A program made the position numbers and the translations under genes. A DNA stretch of 64,000 nucleotides from Arthrobacter endolithicus (GTDB taxonomy: Bacteria; Actinomycetota; Actinomycetes; Actinomycetales; Micrococcaceae): the NCBI RefSeq assembly GCF_026627425.1, contig NZ_JAPNLH010000003.1, positions 62,001 through 126,000 on the forward strand, given 5' to 3'. How positions within the stretch are numbered: position 1 is the first letter of the stretch; every line of letters begins with the position of its first letter. Below the pieces are notes generated by a model. The model searched no databases. It worked only from the letters and a program-made list of their open reading frames with translations, and was not told the DNA's origin. Positions 7,660 to 16,290 of the stretch are shown in pieces.

Positions 7660-8778
7660 TCAGCTGATCCCCGCGTAGGAGTGCAGTCCGGCGAAGTATA
7701 CGTTGACGATGCTGAAGTTAAAGACCACGCAGAGGTAGCCAACGATGGACAACCACGCCGCTCGGGTCCCGGTCCAGCCACGAGTAGCCCGGGCGTGCAG
7801 ATAGCCGGCATAAACGACCCAGATGACGAAGGTCCAGACTTCCTTGGTATCCCAGCCCCAGAAACGCCCCCACGCCGCTTCTGCCCAGATGGAACCGAAC
7901 ATCAGCGTCAGGGTCCAGCCCACGAACGCGATGGCGTTGATCCGGTAGGCCATATTCTCCAGGCTCAGGGCGGACGGCACCAACCGCATGAACGGCAGTT
8001 TGTCCGCCGTTCCGGTTGTCAGGGCTGTCTCGCGGCGGGACTGCACCAGCTGCAGGACGGACATGGCGAAGGTCAGGGTGAACAATGCCGAGGACATCAC
8101 CGCGATGGAGACGTGGATGATCAGCCAGTAGCTCTGCAAGGCCGGGGGCAGGTGACCGGCGGGCGTCCAAAAGGCGACGGAAGCGGCAGTCAGCATCACC
8201 AGTACCAGACCAATAACGAACGTCCCCAGGAAACGCAGGTCCCGGCGCGTGAGCACAATCAGGAAGACCGCCGCGACCACGAATCCGCCGGTAGTACAGA
8301 ACTCGTACATGTTCCCCCACGGGACCCGGCCGGCGGCGAGGCCCCGAGTCAGCACCCCTGCGCCGTGAACAACGGCCGCCACCAGCGTCAGCGCCACGGC
8401 GACCCGTGCCGTACCCCGGCGGACAGTGCCGTAACGCATTGAATCATCGGCGGTTAGTGCGGTGCCATCAGCGCCACCAGCGGGGACCGCAGCATGAAAA
8501 GTGGGCCGTTGGACTCGTCCTTCCGGGCCCTCCAGTACCGTTTCCCGATAGGAAGAGTCCTCCGGCCCGTCCCCGGAAGCGCCGCCGGCCATCGCTCCGA
8601 CCCTCGTCTTGGCTGCAGCAGTGGCGGCCCGCTGGCTCTGGGCCAGCACGGCCTTCGTCGTGCGGCTGTTCTGCACCAGGTCCCAGGCGAAGGCGACGAA
8701 CGCGATCGCATAGGCAATAGCCGCCAGCAGCATGAATCGCTCGCTGTACAGGGCGAATGTCTCGTTGATTTGTGGCAT
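7660..8778 (-). CDS. ccsB: Cytochrome c biogenesis protein CcsB/CcsA (haem handling)
   Basis: This System II cytochrome c maturation protein works with ResB to carry haem across the membrane and attach it to apocytochromes. The 372 residues include about eight helices and the tryptophan-rich WWD-type signature, here WAEAAWGRFWGWDTKEVWTF, which binds haem. Conserved histidines lie in nearby helices (VVHGAG, IIHVS, GLHSYAG). It is the last gene of the phosphatase-tlpA-ccdA-resB-ccsB operon. Its ATG overlaps the resB stop by one base (TAATG), so translation is coupled. An N-terminal insert of about 70 polar residues follows helix 1. Confidence 0.95.
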   Translation of the reverse strand: MPQINETFALYSERFMLLAAIAYAIAFVAFAWDLVQNSRTTKAVLAQSQRAATAAAKTRVGAMAGGASGDGPEDSSYRETVLEGPEGRVQRPTFHAAVPAGGADGTALTADDSMRYGTVRRGTARVAVALTLVAAVVHGAGVLTRGLAAGRVPWGNMYEFCTTGGFVVAAVFLIVLTRRDLRFLGTFVIGLVLVMLTAASVAFWTPAGHLPPALQSYWLIIHVSIAVMSSALFTLTFAMSVLQLVQSRRETALTTGTADKLPFMRLVPSALSLENMAYRINAIAFVGWTLTLMFGSIWAEAAWGRFWGWDTKEVWTFVIWVVYAGYLHARATRGWTGTRAAWLSIVGYLCVVFNFSIVNVYFAGLHSYAGIS

Positions 8779-10613
8779 TACTGGTCCTTACCTACCGTCG
8801 CAGAGCCGGTGCCCGCCGGATGTGTTGATGATGAAGCCGTTGATAACGGCGCCGTTGACGACGCCAAAAATGTTTGCGCCCCGTTGCTATCTTCCGCCTG
8901 ATCAGCCCCCGGTGCCAACCAGCGCTTTTCCAGCAGCTTGCGGATGGTTGCTGCCTCCGGTGCCAGCCGGTGATCCTCGCCGCGGGCCAGCAACCCGTAC
9001 TCCACCATGGTCCGTCCGTCCGGATGGTTTCCGGTCCTGATCCAGACCCGGCGCCGATTCAGGAACAATGAACCAACCAGCCCGAGTAGAGCGGTCACAC
9101 CGAAAATCAGGGTCCACAGCTGCGCCGGATTATGGTGAATGTCCAAGGCGACGTACCGCTTCAGGCCGTCAAAACTGATGCTTCCCTTGCCCTCAGGAAG
9201 CGTGTAGGAGGCCCCCGGGCTCAGGACAATTCCACCGGCCGCCAGATTTCGGCCGTTGAGCTGCGTCAGTTTGGAGGTGTCCAGAGTGAAGACATTCTTC
9301 GGCTGCCCTCCATCAAGCCCCAGGTTTCCGTAGTACGCGTTGAGATTCAACTGCGGGTTGAACGGGTCCGGGTCTGACGCAACCGCAACACCCTTGTCAT
9401 TGATCAGCGCCGTTGGCAGGAAAAAACCAACAAACCCCAGCTGGCTGGGCTTGGCGTCGGGCGCCTTGATGACCAGCAGCGAGGTGTAGGCACCATCGCT
9501 GGGAACGGAGACCACAGGTCCCTGAAACGCGACCTTGCCATTCCCATCCTTGACCGTGACCACGGGCGCGTAACCGTTCCCCACGAGGTAAATACTGGTG
9601 CCGCCGAGGCTGACCGGCGCGTTGACCTTCAGATCCTGCTGCTGAGCGGGCGACGACGGCGAGGACTTGGTGGTCAGGCTGGCCTTAAAGTCCAACGGCT
9701 GCCCGTAGTGCGCCTTCGATTCGCGGTCAAACGTCACACTGAATTTATCCAGCTGGACCGAGTACGGCTCCAGCTGTGCCGCGTTGAAGTTGCTGCCGGG
9801 CGTGAAGGTGTCGTAACCGACCAGCGTGTTCACAAAGGTCTCTCCCTCCACCAGTACCCGCTGCCCGCTGTAGCCGAACAGGCCACCGAGCGCAACAGAG
9901 ACCAGGACACCGATCAGTGCCGTATGGAACAGCAGGTTTCCCACTTCTTTGCTGAAGCCCCGCTCGGCTCCCACTGAGGGCCGCTCGCCGTCCGCATCGC
10001 GGACCTCCACCCGGTAGCCTCGGGATTTCAAGGTTGCTGCGGCATCGCCGATTGCCTGCCCGGCGTCGATTCCCCGTCCCGCCGGAATTTCCAGCGTTCC
10101 GTATTCGGGAAGCCGGGACAGCCGTCGCGGCGTCCTGGGGGGCTGTGATCGCATCGCCTTGTAGTGCGCAATCGCACGCGGAATAACGCAGCCGATCAGC
10201 GAGACAAACAGCAGCAGATAAATCGCCGAGAACCATGGCGAGGAATAAACATCGAAGAGCTTGAACCAGTCCAGCACCGGCCCGGTGTCAGGATGGTCCT
10301 GCAAATACTTCGTGACGACCTCGGGACTGGCAGGACGCTGCGGAAAGAGTGAGCCGGGAACCGCGCCCACGGCCAACAGCAGCAACAGGAACAGCGCGGT
10401 CCGCATACTGGTCAGCTGGCGCCAGCCCCAGCGCAGGCTGCCGACAAAGCCCAGCCGCGGCAGGATGGCCGCAGCATTTTCCTGCGCCGCGGTTTCCGGC
10501 GCCATACTTACCGGGCGGGCGTTGTCCGAAGCGTCACCAACGGTGGATTTCTGTCTCTTAGTCACGGCATCTTTCAAGGAATCGGTGGTGTTAAACGGAT
10601 CGGGTTCGCTCAT
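8778..10613 (-). CDS. resB: Cytochrome c biogenesis protein ResB
   Basis: ResB partners CcsB in System II cytochrome c haem ligation at the outer face of the membrane. The 611-residue protein has helices near residues 70-90 (TALFLLLLLAVGAVPGSLFP), at about 120-145, and after residue 220 (LLFHTALIGVLVSVALGGLFG). A large extracytoplasmic domain and a final helix (LWTLIFGVTALLGLVGSLFL) follow. The order and length are typical of actinobacterial ResB. The cytoplasmic C-terminal tail is low-complexity (Ser, Thr, Ala). It overlaps ccdA by one base (TGATG) and ccsB by one base. Confidence 0.95.
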   Translation of the reverse strand: MSEPDPFNTTDSLKDAVTKRQKSTVGDASDNARPVSMAPETAAQENAAAILPRLGFVGSLRWGWRQLTSMRTALFLLLLLAVGAVPGSLFPQRPASPEVVTKYLQDHPDTGPVLDWFKLFDVYSSPWFSAIYLLLFVSLIGCVIPRAIAHYKAMRSQPPRTPRRLSRLPEYGTLEIPAGRGIDAGQAIGDAAATLKSRGYRVEVRDADGERPSVGAERGFSKEVGNLLFHTALIGVLVSVALGGLFGYSGQRVLVEGETFVNTLVGYDTFTPGSNFNAAQLEPYSVQLDKFSVTFDRESKAHYGQPLDFKASLTTKSSPSSPAQQQDLKVNAPVSLGGTSIYLVGNGYAPVVTVKDGNGKVAFQGPVVSVPSDGAYTSLLVIKAPDAKPSQLGFVGFFLPTALINDKGVAVASDPDPFNPQLNLNAYYGNLGLDGGQPKNVFTLDTSKLTQLNGRNLAAGGIVLSPGASYTLPEGKGSISFDGLKRYVALDIHHNPAQLWTLIFGVTALLGLVGSLFLNRRRVWIRTGNHPDGRTMVEYGLLARGEDHRLAPEAATIRKLLEKRWLAPGADQAEDSNGAQTFLASSTAPLSTASSSTHPAGTGSATVGKDQ

Positions 10614-11368
10614 CAGATGGGCATTCTTACGCTATTGGCAAACCAGAACTGCAAGTGGTTGATCCAAGTGCCCCACAGTCCCGTCACCATGAGCACACCC
10701 AGAACAATCAGCATCCCACCGCCAAACCATTGCAGGGCGCGGCGGTGGGTCCGGAAAAAGGCCAGCGCCCCAAGCCCGCGGCGCACACCCAAGGCGATCA
10801 GCAGAAACGGCAGGCCAAGGCCCACACAGTAGACAAAGGTCAGTACGGCACCCTTGGCTGCGCTTGAACCATCGGAAAAGGCCAGCGCCTGTACCGCGCC
10901 GAGCGTGGGCCCGGTGCACGGAGCCCACCCGAGCCCGAAGGTGATTCCCAATACCGGGGCACCCCACAAGCCGGCGGGAGTCCGGCTGTGAATTTTCGCT
11001 TCCCCCTGAAACCAGGTCAGCCCGCCCAGGAAAATCACCCCGAGCACTATCACCAAGACGCCCAATAGCTGTGTCACCCACGCTGCGCTTGGCCCTTTAA
11101 GCCATGCACCCAGCTGGCCAAAGACGGCGCCGATCAGCATAAAGACGACAGAAAAACCCAGAACGAACAGCCCAATGCCGGCGACCATCCGGCCGCGGCG
11201 CTGCTTTTGCAGATCGACGCCGGTGAGCCCGCTGACATATCCGAGGTAACCGGGGACCAGCGGCAGCACGCACGGTGACAGGAAGGATACTAGTCCTGCC
11301 AAGAGGGCGACGGGCATGGCGAGCAGCATCGAGCCGCTGAGCACCGTCTCGGCGAACGGATTGTTCAC
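10613..11368 (-). CDS. ccdA: Cytochrome c biogenesis protein CcdA
   Basis: CcdA is a six-helix protein that passes electrons from cytoplasmic thioredoxin to the extracytoplasmic thioredoxin-like protein keeping apocytochrome c cysteines reduced. The 251-residue protein shows FLSPCVLPLVPGYLGYVSG near residue 30 and GLGWAPCTGPTLGAV near residue 145. These contain the two redox cysteines of the family. It overlaps tlpA by four bases upstream and resB by one base downstream. Its partners in this operon make the electron path complete. Confidence 0.96.
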   Translation of the reverse strand: MNNPFAETVLSGSMLLAMPVALLAGLVSFLSPCVLPLVPGYLGYVSGLTGVDLQKQRRGRMVAGIGLFVLGFSVVFMLIGAVFGQLGAWLKGPSAAWVTQLLGVLVIVLGVIFLGGLTWFQGEAKIHSRTPAGLWGAPVLGITFGLGWAPCTGPTLGAVQALAFSDGSSAAKGAVLTFVYCVGLGLPFLLIALGVRRGLGALAFFRTHRRALQWFGGGMLIVLGVLMVTGLWGTWINHLQFWFANSVRMPI

Positions 11369-11967
11369 GGGCTTTCGGCCAGCGCAGCGGTGATGAGCGT
11401 TTTCAACGTGCTCTTGTCCGCCAAGCCCAAAATCCGTGCCGAGACTCTGCCCTTTTTGTCCAGCACCAATGTGGTGGGAACGGCAGCCGGTGGAACGAAC
11501 GCCGTCAGCGCCAGCAGCAGGCCGCCGTCCTTGTCATTGAAACTCGGGTAGCCGAGGGAGAAGGTGCGGGTAAAAGCGTCGGCGGTGGGTGCTTCATCCC
11601 GGATATTCACGCCGTAGAAAACCGCCCCCTCGGGATTGAGCTCCCGGTACAAAGTCTCCAGGTCCGGCGCCTCTGCCCGGCAGGGAGCACACGCGGCGTA
11701 CCAGAAGTTCAGCACGGTGACCTTACCGGCAAACGAGTCTGAGGTGACTACCGTTCCGTCAAAAAGCTTGCCGGAGAAACGGACCGCGGGTTTACGTTCA
11801 GCGTCCCCGTACTCCGTCACTGAGCCATCGCCGGCTATGTAGTTCTTGTTATCCCCTGCGTTCGCCTGCTGCGCCAGCGGGTCCTTGGCGGTGCAGGCTG
11901 ACAGGCCAAGGGCGAGGACAGCGCCGGAGGCAGCCAGCAGTGAGCGACGGCTCATGTTAGTGCTCAC
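11365..11967 (-). CDS. TlpA/ResA-like thioredoxin lipoprotein
   Basis: The protein receives electrons from CcdA and reduces apocytochrome c cysteines outside the cell. It begins with an RR-containing hydrophobic signal (MSRRSLLAASGAVLALG) ending in the lipobox LSAC, so the product is a lipoprotein. The thioredoxin fold follows, with WYAACAPCRAEAPDL giving the CxxC pair. GTG 11967 is chosen because GGAGG lies 11 bases upstream. An ATG at 11955 is another option; both keep the signal. The length is about 200 residues. It overlaps ccdA by four bases (translational coupling). Confidence 0.9.
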   Translation of the reverse strand: MSTNMSRRSLLAASGAVLALGLSACTAKDPLAQQANAGDNKNYIAGDGSVTEYGDAERKPAVRFSGKLFDGTVVTSDSFAGKVTVLNFWYAACAPCRAEAPDLETLYRELNPEGAVFYGVNIRDEAPTADAFTRTFSLGYPSFNDKDGGLLLALTAFVPPAAVPTTLVLDKKGRVSARILGLADKSTLKTLITAALAESP

Positions 11968-12035
11968 GGAACTATCCACCTCCAAATTCTACAACGCGTC
12001 GAAAAGTGCGCTTTTCCTTGACGCCGGGCACTTAA

Positions 12036-12698
12036 TCAGGCCCCCCGCGTTGTTGCCGCGCCGGGCAGCAGTGCGGCAGCGGGTTCGCAGTACCGCACGG
12101 CTGTCACGGCGTCGCCGGCGAAGACCAGGGACGTCAGCGAGGCCAGAGTGCATTCGCGATGCCGCGGGTCGTGCCACAACGGCTTATTTTCCGCGGTGCG
12201 CCGGGCGACCCAGATGGGCAGTTGATGGCTGACGAGCACGGCTTCGGCACCATCGCCACCCAGCTCGAATGCCCGCCGCCGAGCATCCTGGACCGCTTCC
12301 ATGACCCGGGCGGCCTGCTGTTTGTATGGCTCTCCCCAAGAGGGCCGCAGCGGGTTCCAAAAATACGGCCAGTGCCGTGGCTTGAGGATTTCGTGTCGGG
12401 ACACCTTGGACCCCTCAAAGTGGTTCTCCGCTTCGATAATTCTAGGATCCGTCACGATGCTCAGCCCCAACGCATCGGCGGCCGGTTGGGCGGTTTCCTG
12501 GGCACGAGTCAGCGGTGAGGCGACCAGATGAACCAGCTTGGCGCCGTCGTCCGAACGTTTTTGCAGATGTTTAGCCACTAAGGCGGCCATCGCATGCCCC
12601 CGTTCGGACAGATGAAACTCCGGCAGCCTGCCGTACAGGACACCATCGGGATTGAAGACCTCGCCGTGGCGCAGCAGATGGACAGTAATTTCAGGCAT
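12036..12698 (-). CDS. Histidine phosphatase family protein
   Basis: This is a phosphoglycerate-mutase-like phosphatase of 220 residues. The catalytic RHG motif is in VHLLRHGEVFNPDGVLYGRL near the N-terminus. A second histidine is in AVLVSHQLPIW. The gene precedes tlpA in the cytochrome c operon, as Rv0525 does in Mycobacterium, with a 68-base gap. The substrate is unknown. The ATG at 12698 places the RHG motif at the usual distance of about ten residues from the N-terminus. A longer TTG form from 12728 lacks support. Confidence 0.85.
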   Translation of the reverse strand: MPEITVHLLRHGEVFNPDGVLYGRLPEFHLSERGHAMAALVAKHLQKRSDDGAKLVHLVASPLTRAQETAQPAADALGLSIVTDPRIIEAENHFEGSKVSRHEILKPRHWPYFWNPLRPSWGEPYKQQAARVMEAVQDARRRAFELGGDGAEAVLVSHQLPIWVARRTAENKPLWHDPRHRECTLASLTSLVFAGDAVTAVRYCEPAAALLPGAATTRGA

Positions 12699-12910
12699 GT
12701 CACTAAGTTTCTCAAAGGTGCCGGACAATCGCTAAATCAGCTGATTCCCAGCTTGGGGCGGCACACTTCACAGCTGCGGCCCAACGAATCTGAGAACGTC
12801 GGAATAATAGATGCGTTTGCATCCTTATACCTCTCGATGGACGGGAAGCAGCCACTCGGCCACTTCCACACCAGCCCATTGCCCGGCAAGCATTTTCACT
12901 AGGAGAACCA

Positions 12911-13468
12911 ATGTCTATTTCACCCCAGCTAACCTCGACCGGCCTGACCCAAGGCGTTTGGAACCTCGACGCAGCGCACAGCGAGGTGGGATTCACCGTC
13001 CGACACGCCGGCATCAGCAAGGTGCGCGGAAAGTTCACTGACATCGCCGCCACCGCTACCGTTGGCGAGACGGGCGCCGACTCTTCCGTAACGGCGACCA
13101 TCCAGGCCGCCAGCTTTGATTCCGGTGACGCCAACCGCGACGGCCACGTCCGCGGCGCCGACTTCTTCGATGTGGCGCAGTTCCCGGAACTGACCTTTGT
13201 CTCCACTTCCCTCTCCGGCTCCGGCGACGATTACGAGCTCTCCGGCGATCTGACTATCCGCGGCATCACCAAGCCTGTCATTTTCAAGACCGAGTTCAAC
13301 GGCGTCGCCGTGGATCCTTTTGGCGCCACCCGCGCCGGGTTCTCCGCGAAAACCAGCATCAGCCGCAAGGACTTCGGCCTGACCTGGAATGCGGCCCTGG
13401 AAGCAGGCGGGGTGCTCGTCGGAGACAAGGTCACCATTACCCTTGAGGTTGCTTTCGTCAGGGCTTAA
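12911..13468 (+). CDS. YceI family polyisoprenoid-binding protein
   Basis: The 185-residue protein is a lipocalin-like beta-barrel of the YceI family: WNLDAAHSEVGFTVRHAGISK near the start, VRGKFTD, DGHVRGADFFDVAQFPELTF, then GDLTIRGITKPV. Members bind isoprenoid-type lipids. There is no signal peptide, so this copy is cytoplasmic. AGGAG lies upstream of ATG 12911. It is monocistronic, divergent from the phosphatase operon, and followed by a strong terminator at 13489-13547. Confidence 0.93.
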   Translation: MSISPQLTSTGLTQGVWNLDAAHSEVGFTVRHAGISKVRGKFTDIAATATVGETGADSSVTATIQAASFDSGDANRDGHVRGADFFDVAQFPELTFVSTSLSGSGDDYELSGDLTIRGITKPVIFKTEFNGVAVDPFGATRAGFSAKTSISRKDFGLTWNAALEAGGVLVGDKVTITLEVAFVRA

Positions 13469-13488
13469 TTTTCCCGCAAGACCCGACA

Positions 13489-13547
13489 AGCGGCCGCTGT
13501 GTGCGCCAGGGGCGATGCCGCGCCCATGCGGCGGCCGCTTTTGCTTT
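13489..13547 (+). terminator. Intrinsic terminator after the YceI gene
   Basis: AAGCGGCCGC (13489-13498) pairs with GCGGCCGCTT (13531-13540). The stem is followed by TTGCTTT. The long loop can form an inner GC-rich hairpin. Confidence 0.85.
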
Positions 13548-13611
13548 CGATAGGTCACTCCGGCCCCGGCATTGCCTATGCAAGGCTCTGGGCCCGGGCT
13601 AAAGTTTGACC

Positions 13612-14361
13612 ATGAGCACACCGTCTGAGTATCCCGGCTCCGAGCAGTCCGGCACGCAGCCCCCGGCTGGAGATCCGGGAACCCGTCCGGCCACGGATCC
13701 TGCATCCGAACCCAGCCGGCAGCAGGTTCCGCCGGGGTACGCATCCCCAGCTGGAAATCAGCAGCCGGGCTACCAGCAGCCCGGCTACCAGCAGCCCCCG
13801 GCCTATCAGCAGCCCGGCTACCAGCAACCGCCGGCTTATCAGGCACCGCCTGCCTATCAACACACCGCCGGTGGGTTTCAGAACGAATACCAGCAGCGGC
13901 CCAAGTCGCCCGCAGCTAATTTCAGCAATTTTCCGCAGCGGCTCCGGGACCTCAGCTCAATTCCACGCGAAGTGAAAAACGCATACCTGCTCTTTGTTGC
14001 CGGTGCGCTGCTGAACGTGCTGGCATCCCTCATCGGAATTTTTGTGGCCGCGAGCCGAGGAGGCATATTCGTCGCGGCGGGAATTGTCGGGTTGGTCTTC
14101 TCGGTGAGCTTTGCGGCCGTCTTCATCTGGCTCGCCCTCCTGACGAAGGAAGGCGTTGGCTGGGCCCGCATTGTCATGCTCGTACTGGCGGCCTTGAGCA
14201 TCCTCGGCGCCCTTACCTCGCTGCTGGGAATGTTCGCCAGCGTCCTTGCCTTCATCAACGTCCTCGCCTACGTCGCCTCCGTTATTGCCGGCATCATGCT
14301 GCTGCTTCCCCCGGCACAGGCATACTTCGCAGCCCGGAGACCGCAGGGGCGTCTGCGGTAG
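13612..14361 (+). CDS. Membrane protein with Pro/Gln/Tyr repeat N-terminus
   Basis: The 249-residue protein has a cytoplasmic N-terminal half built from degenerate QQPGYQQPPAY units (about residues 45-85), so it is disordered. Four hydrophobic helices follow (about residues 125-240). The helical part resembles small actinobacterial membrane proteins of unknown function. ATG 13612 is used; a TTG two codons earlier is possible. It is a paralogue of the next gene in layout: Pro-rich N-terminus followed by four helices. Both have terminators or convergent genes behind them, so they are separate units. Confidence 0.75.
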   Translation: MSTPSEYPGSEQSGTQPPAGDPGTRPATDPASEPSRQQVPPGYASPAGNQQPGYQQPGYQQPPAYQQPGYQQPPAYQAPPAYQHTAGGFQNEYQQRPKSPAANFSNFPQRLRDLSSIPREVKNAYLLFVAGALLNVLASLIGIFVAASRGGIFVAAGIVGLVFSVSFAAVFIWLALLTKEGVGWARIVMLVLAALSILGALTSLLGMFASVLAFINVLAYVASVIAGIMLLLPPAQAYFAARRPQGRLR

Positions 14362-14394
14362 CTATCCGGACAGGCGATGGGCACCTGTATTCAG

Positions 14395-14437
14395 GCGGCC
14401 ACGGTAGGGTTGAAGAACCCTGCCGTGGCCGCTTTTT
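14395..14437 (+). terminator. Intrinsic terminator
   Basis: A 17-bp arm from 14395 (GCGGCCACGGTAGGGTT) pairs with AACCCTGCCGTGGCCGC ending at 14432. There is one mismatch, a short GAAG loop and a TTTTT tail. Confidence 0.93.
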
Positions 14438-14512
14438 GCCTACAACCTACGACACAGGTTTTGCCGCCGAGCTAAGGCACAGGACCGCCTGCCGCTGATC
14501 GATTGGACCCCC

Positions 14513-15091
14513 ATGAGCACCCCCGAGCAAGACCCCGCCACCGGTCCGCAGCCGCCGGGGCCCGGCCACTATGGTGAGATATCGCCGGGTGTTCCCCGCT
14601 ATGGGCAGTATGCGCCGCAGGGATACCAGGCCCCGGATGCTACGCCAGTGTCGCCTTCTGCGCCACTTCCGGGCAGCACCCGCCAGACTCCACCGCGTCA
14701 GGTTGAAATTGCGTTCCGGCTCATCCTCGCAGCAGCTGTCATCGAGGCCTTGCTCGTGATTTTAGGCGGCCTCGCGCTGATCACTCCGGCCGGACAATCC
14801 ACCGCCGGGCAGATGCTCCGCAACGCCGGGATCACCGACGACAGTTTGCTCCAGCCACTGCTCGTTACCGCAATGGTCATCGGCGTCGTTTCTGTTGGCA
14901 TCTATGTTCTGCTCGCTTACCAGATCCGCAGGGGCCGCAATTGGGCCAGGATCACCGGCGCTGTCCTGGCGGCGGTTTCTTTGCTGTCCTTGCTCCAGCC
15001 GGATCTGGTCACCGCAGTCCAAATGGTCCTGGGGATCGTCGCCATCATTTTGGTGTTTCTGCCGGCCGTGCGGATTTACTTTAGGCGTTAG
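14513..15091 (+). CDS. Four-helix membrane protein with Pro-rich N-terminus
   Basis: The 192-residue protein has about 60 N-terminal residues rich in Pro, Gly and Gln (QDPATGPQPPGPGHYG and similar). Four hydrophobic segments follow, from about residue 68 to the end (RLILAAAVIEALLVILGGLA and others), with a short extracytoplasmic loop between helices 1 and 2. It resembles the neighbour at 13612 in design. No catalytic motif is visible. Its 3' end overlaps the convergent rex gene by four bases. Confidence 0.75.
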   Translation: MSTPEQDPATGPQPPGPGHYGEISPGVPRYGQYAPQGYQAPDATPVSPSAPLPGSTRQTPPRQVEIAFRLILAAAVIEALLVILGGLALITPAGQSTAGQMLRNAGITDDSLLQPLLVTAMVIGVVSVGIYVLLAYQIRRGRNWARITGAVLAAVSLLSLLQPDLVTAVQMVLGIVAIILVFLPAVRIYFRR

Positions 15092-15825
15092 GACGCCCCG
15101 GCGGCATCGCTGGGCTCTTCAAAGCGCTGCGCGTGATACGCCAGAATCTGCAGTTCGGTGGCCATATCCACCTTGCGAAGGTTGACGGAGCCTGGTACCT
15201 GCAGGACCACCGACGCAAAGCTCAGGATGCTGTGCACGCCAGCGGCGACGACCCGGTCGCATACTTGCTGTGCTACCGTTCCCGGCAGCGCCAGGACGAC
15301 CATGTTTGCCCGCGTGCGCACCAGGACGGCTTCGAGGTCCCGTACGTCGCTGACCCTGAGCCAGCCCACCTCATTGCCAACTATGAGTTGGTCGGCGTCA
15401 AAAAGCGCAACGACGTCGAAACCCCGGGATTCGAAGCCCGTATAACGGGCCAAGGCACGGCCCAGGTTACCGGCACCGACAATTGCCACACGCCAATCGT
15501 GGGTCAGTCCCAGGGTGGCCGCAATATTGCCGCTCAAGTGCTGGACTTCATAGCCGACACCGCGCGTGCCGTGCGACCCCAGGTAGGACAAATCCTTGCG
15601 GACATTGGAGGAACTCACTCCCGCCGCTTCCGCCAGCGCCTCCGACGAAACCCGCTCGACGCCGTCGGCCAGCATGGCGGACAAGGAGCGCAAATAGATT
15701 GTCAGCCGCGCCACGGTCGCGGAGGGCAGCCGACGCGCCATTTCCGGCAGCGCGGCAGGGGATGGCGGCCGAATCGGTGATGTTGTCAAAGGCGTTGCTC
15801 CAGAATTTCTTCCAGTGGTATCCAC
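15088..15825 (-). CDS. rex: Redox-sensing transcriptional repressor Rex
   Basis: Rex senses the NADH/NAD+ ratio and represses respiratory and fermentative genes when NADH is low. The 245-residue protein has a winged-helix domain (ATVARLTIYLRSLSAM; SSNVRKDLSYLGSHGTRGVGY, residues about 35-90). A Rossmann domain follows with the NADH-binding GAGNLGRAL and an acidic end to strand 2 (VVALFDAD). It starts at GTG 15825, 30 residues before the conserved helix. No canonical Rex operator was spotted near its own start. Confidence 0.96.
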   Translation of the reverse strand: MDTTGRNSGATPLTTSPIRPPSPAALPEMARRLPSATVARLTIYLRSLSAMLADGVERVSSEALAEAAGVSSSNVRKDLSYLGSHGTRGVGYEVQHLSGNIAATLGLTHDWRVAIVGAGNLGRALARYTGFESRGFDVVALFDADQLIVGNEVGWLRVSDVRDLEAVLVRTRANMVVLALPGTVAQQVCDRVVAAGVHSILSFASVVLQVPGSVNLRKVDMATELQILAYHAQRFEEPSDAAGAS

Positions 15826-15896
15826 GGCGGGATTCCACGGCGGTTGAACTCCACTGTAGGACGCAGGGCCGAGCCGGCCAAGCCGTGAAGTGGCCC

Positions 15897-16202
15897 TTAG
15901 CCCGCGGGCGGCTCCCTAAGCGCCAGCAGAATGCGGCGCAGCCGCTGCGGATCGATGGTCCAGAAATCCCGCTGCACGCCGTTGACGAGTACCACTGGGA
16001 CTTCTTCCGCGAAGCGCCCGGCCAGCACAGCGTCGTCGTCAAGGGAGCGCTCCTGCCACGCCAGGCCCAGCTCCTCGGCCACGGCTGCCACCGTTGCCCG
16101 GGCAGCCACGCACAGATGGCAGCCGGTTCTGGTCACCAGAACGAGTTCCGGCTGCGCGGCTGAGGGTCCACAGGAACGGTTGGCGTCATCGGGTGTGTGC
16201 AT
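15897..16202 (-). CDS. Glutaredoxin-like protein (DUF836)
   Basis: The 101-residue thioredoxin-fold protein carries the CxxC motif in VTRTGCHLCVAARA, a cis-proline in EEVPVVLVNG, and a short C-terminal helix. It is like the small glutaredoxin 2/DUF836 proteins found beside rex and HAD phosphatase genes in Actinobacteria (compare Rv0508). It probably acts as a cytoplasmic thiol-disulfide oxidoreductase; the partner thiol is unknown. It lies upstream of rex in the same direction with a 71-base gap, and is divergent from the HAD gene. Confidence 0.85.
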   Translation of the reverse strand: MHTPDDANRSCGPSAAQPELVLVTRTGCHLCVAARATVAAVAEELGLAWQERSLDDDAVLAGRFAEEVPVVLVNGVQRDFWTIDPQRLRRILLALREPPAG

Positions 16203-16290
16203 GGAACAAATCTAGCCGGTGGCGAAAGGCCGCACGGGCGTTGGGATGTGGATTCAGGTATTGGGCGTTCCGATTGACTAGACTCAAGCC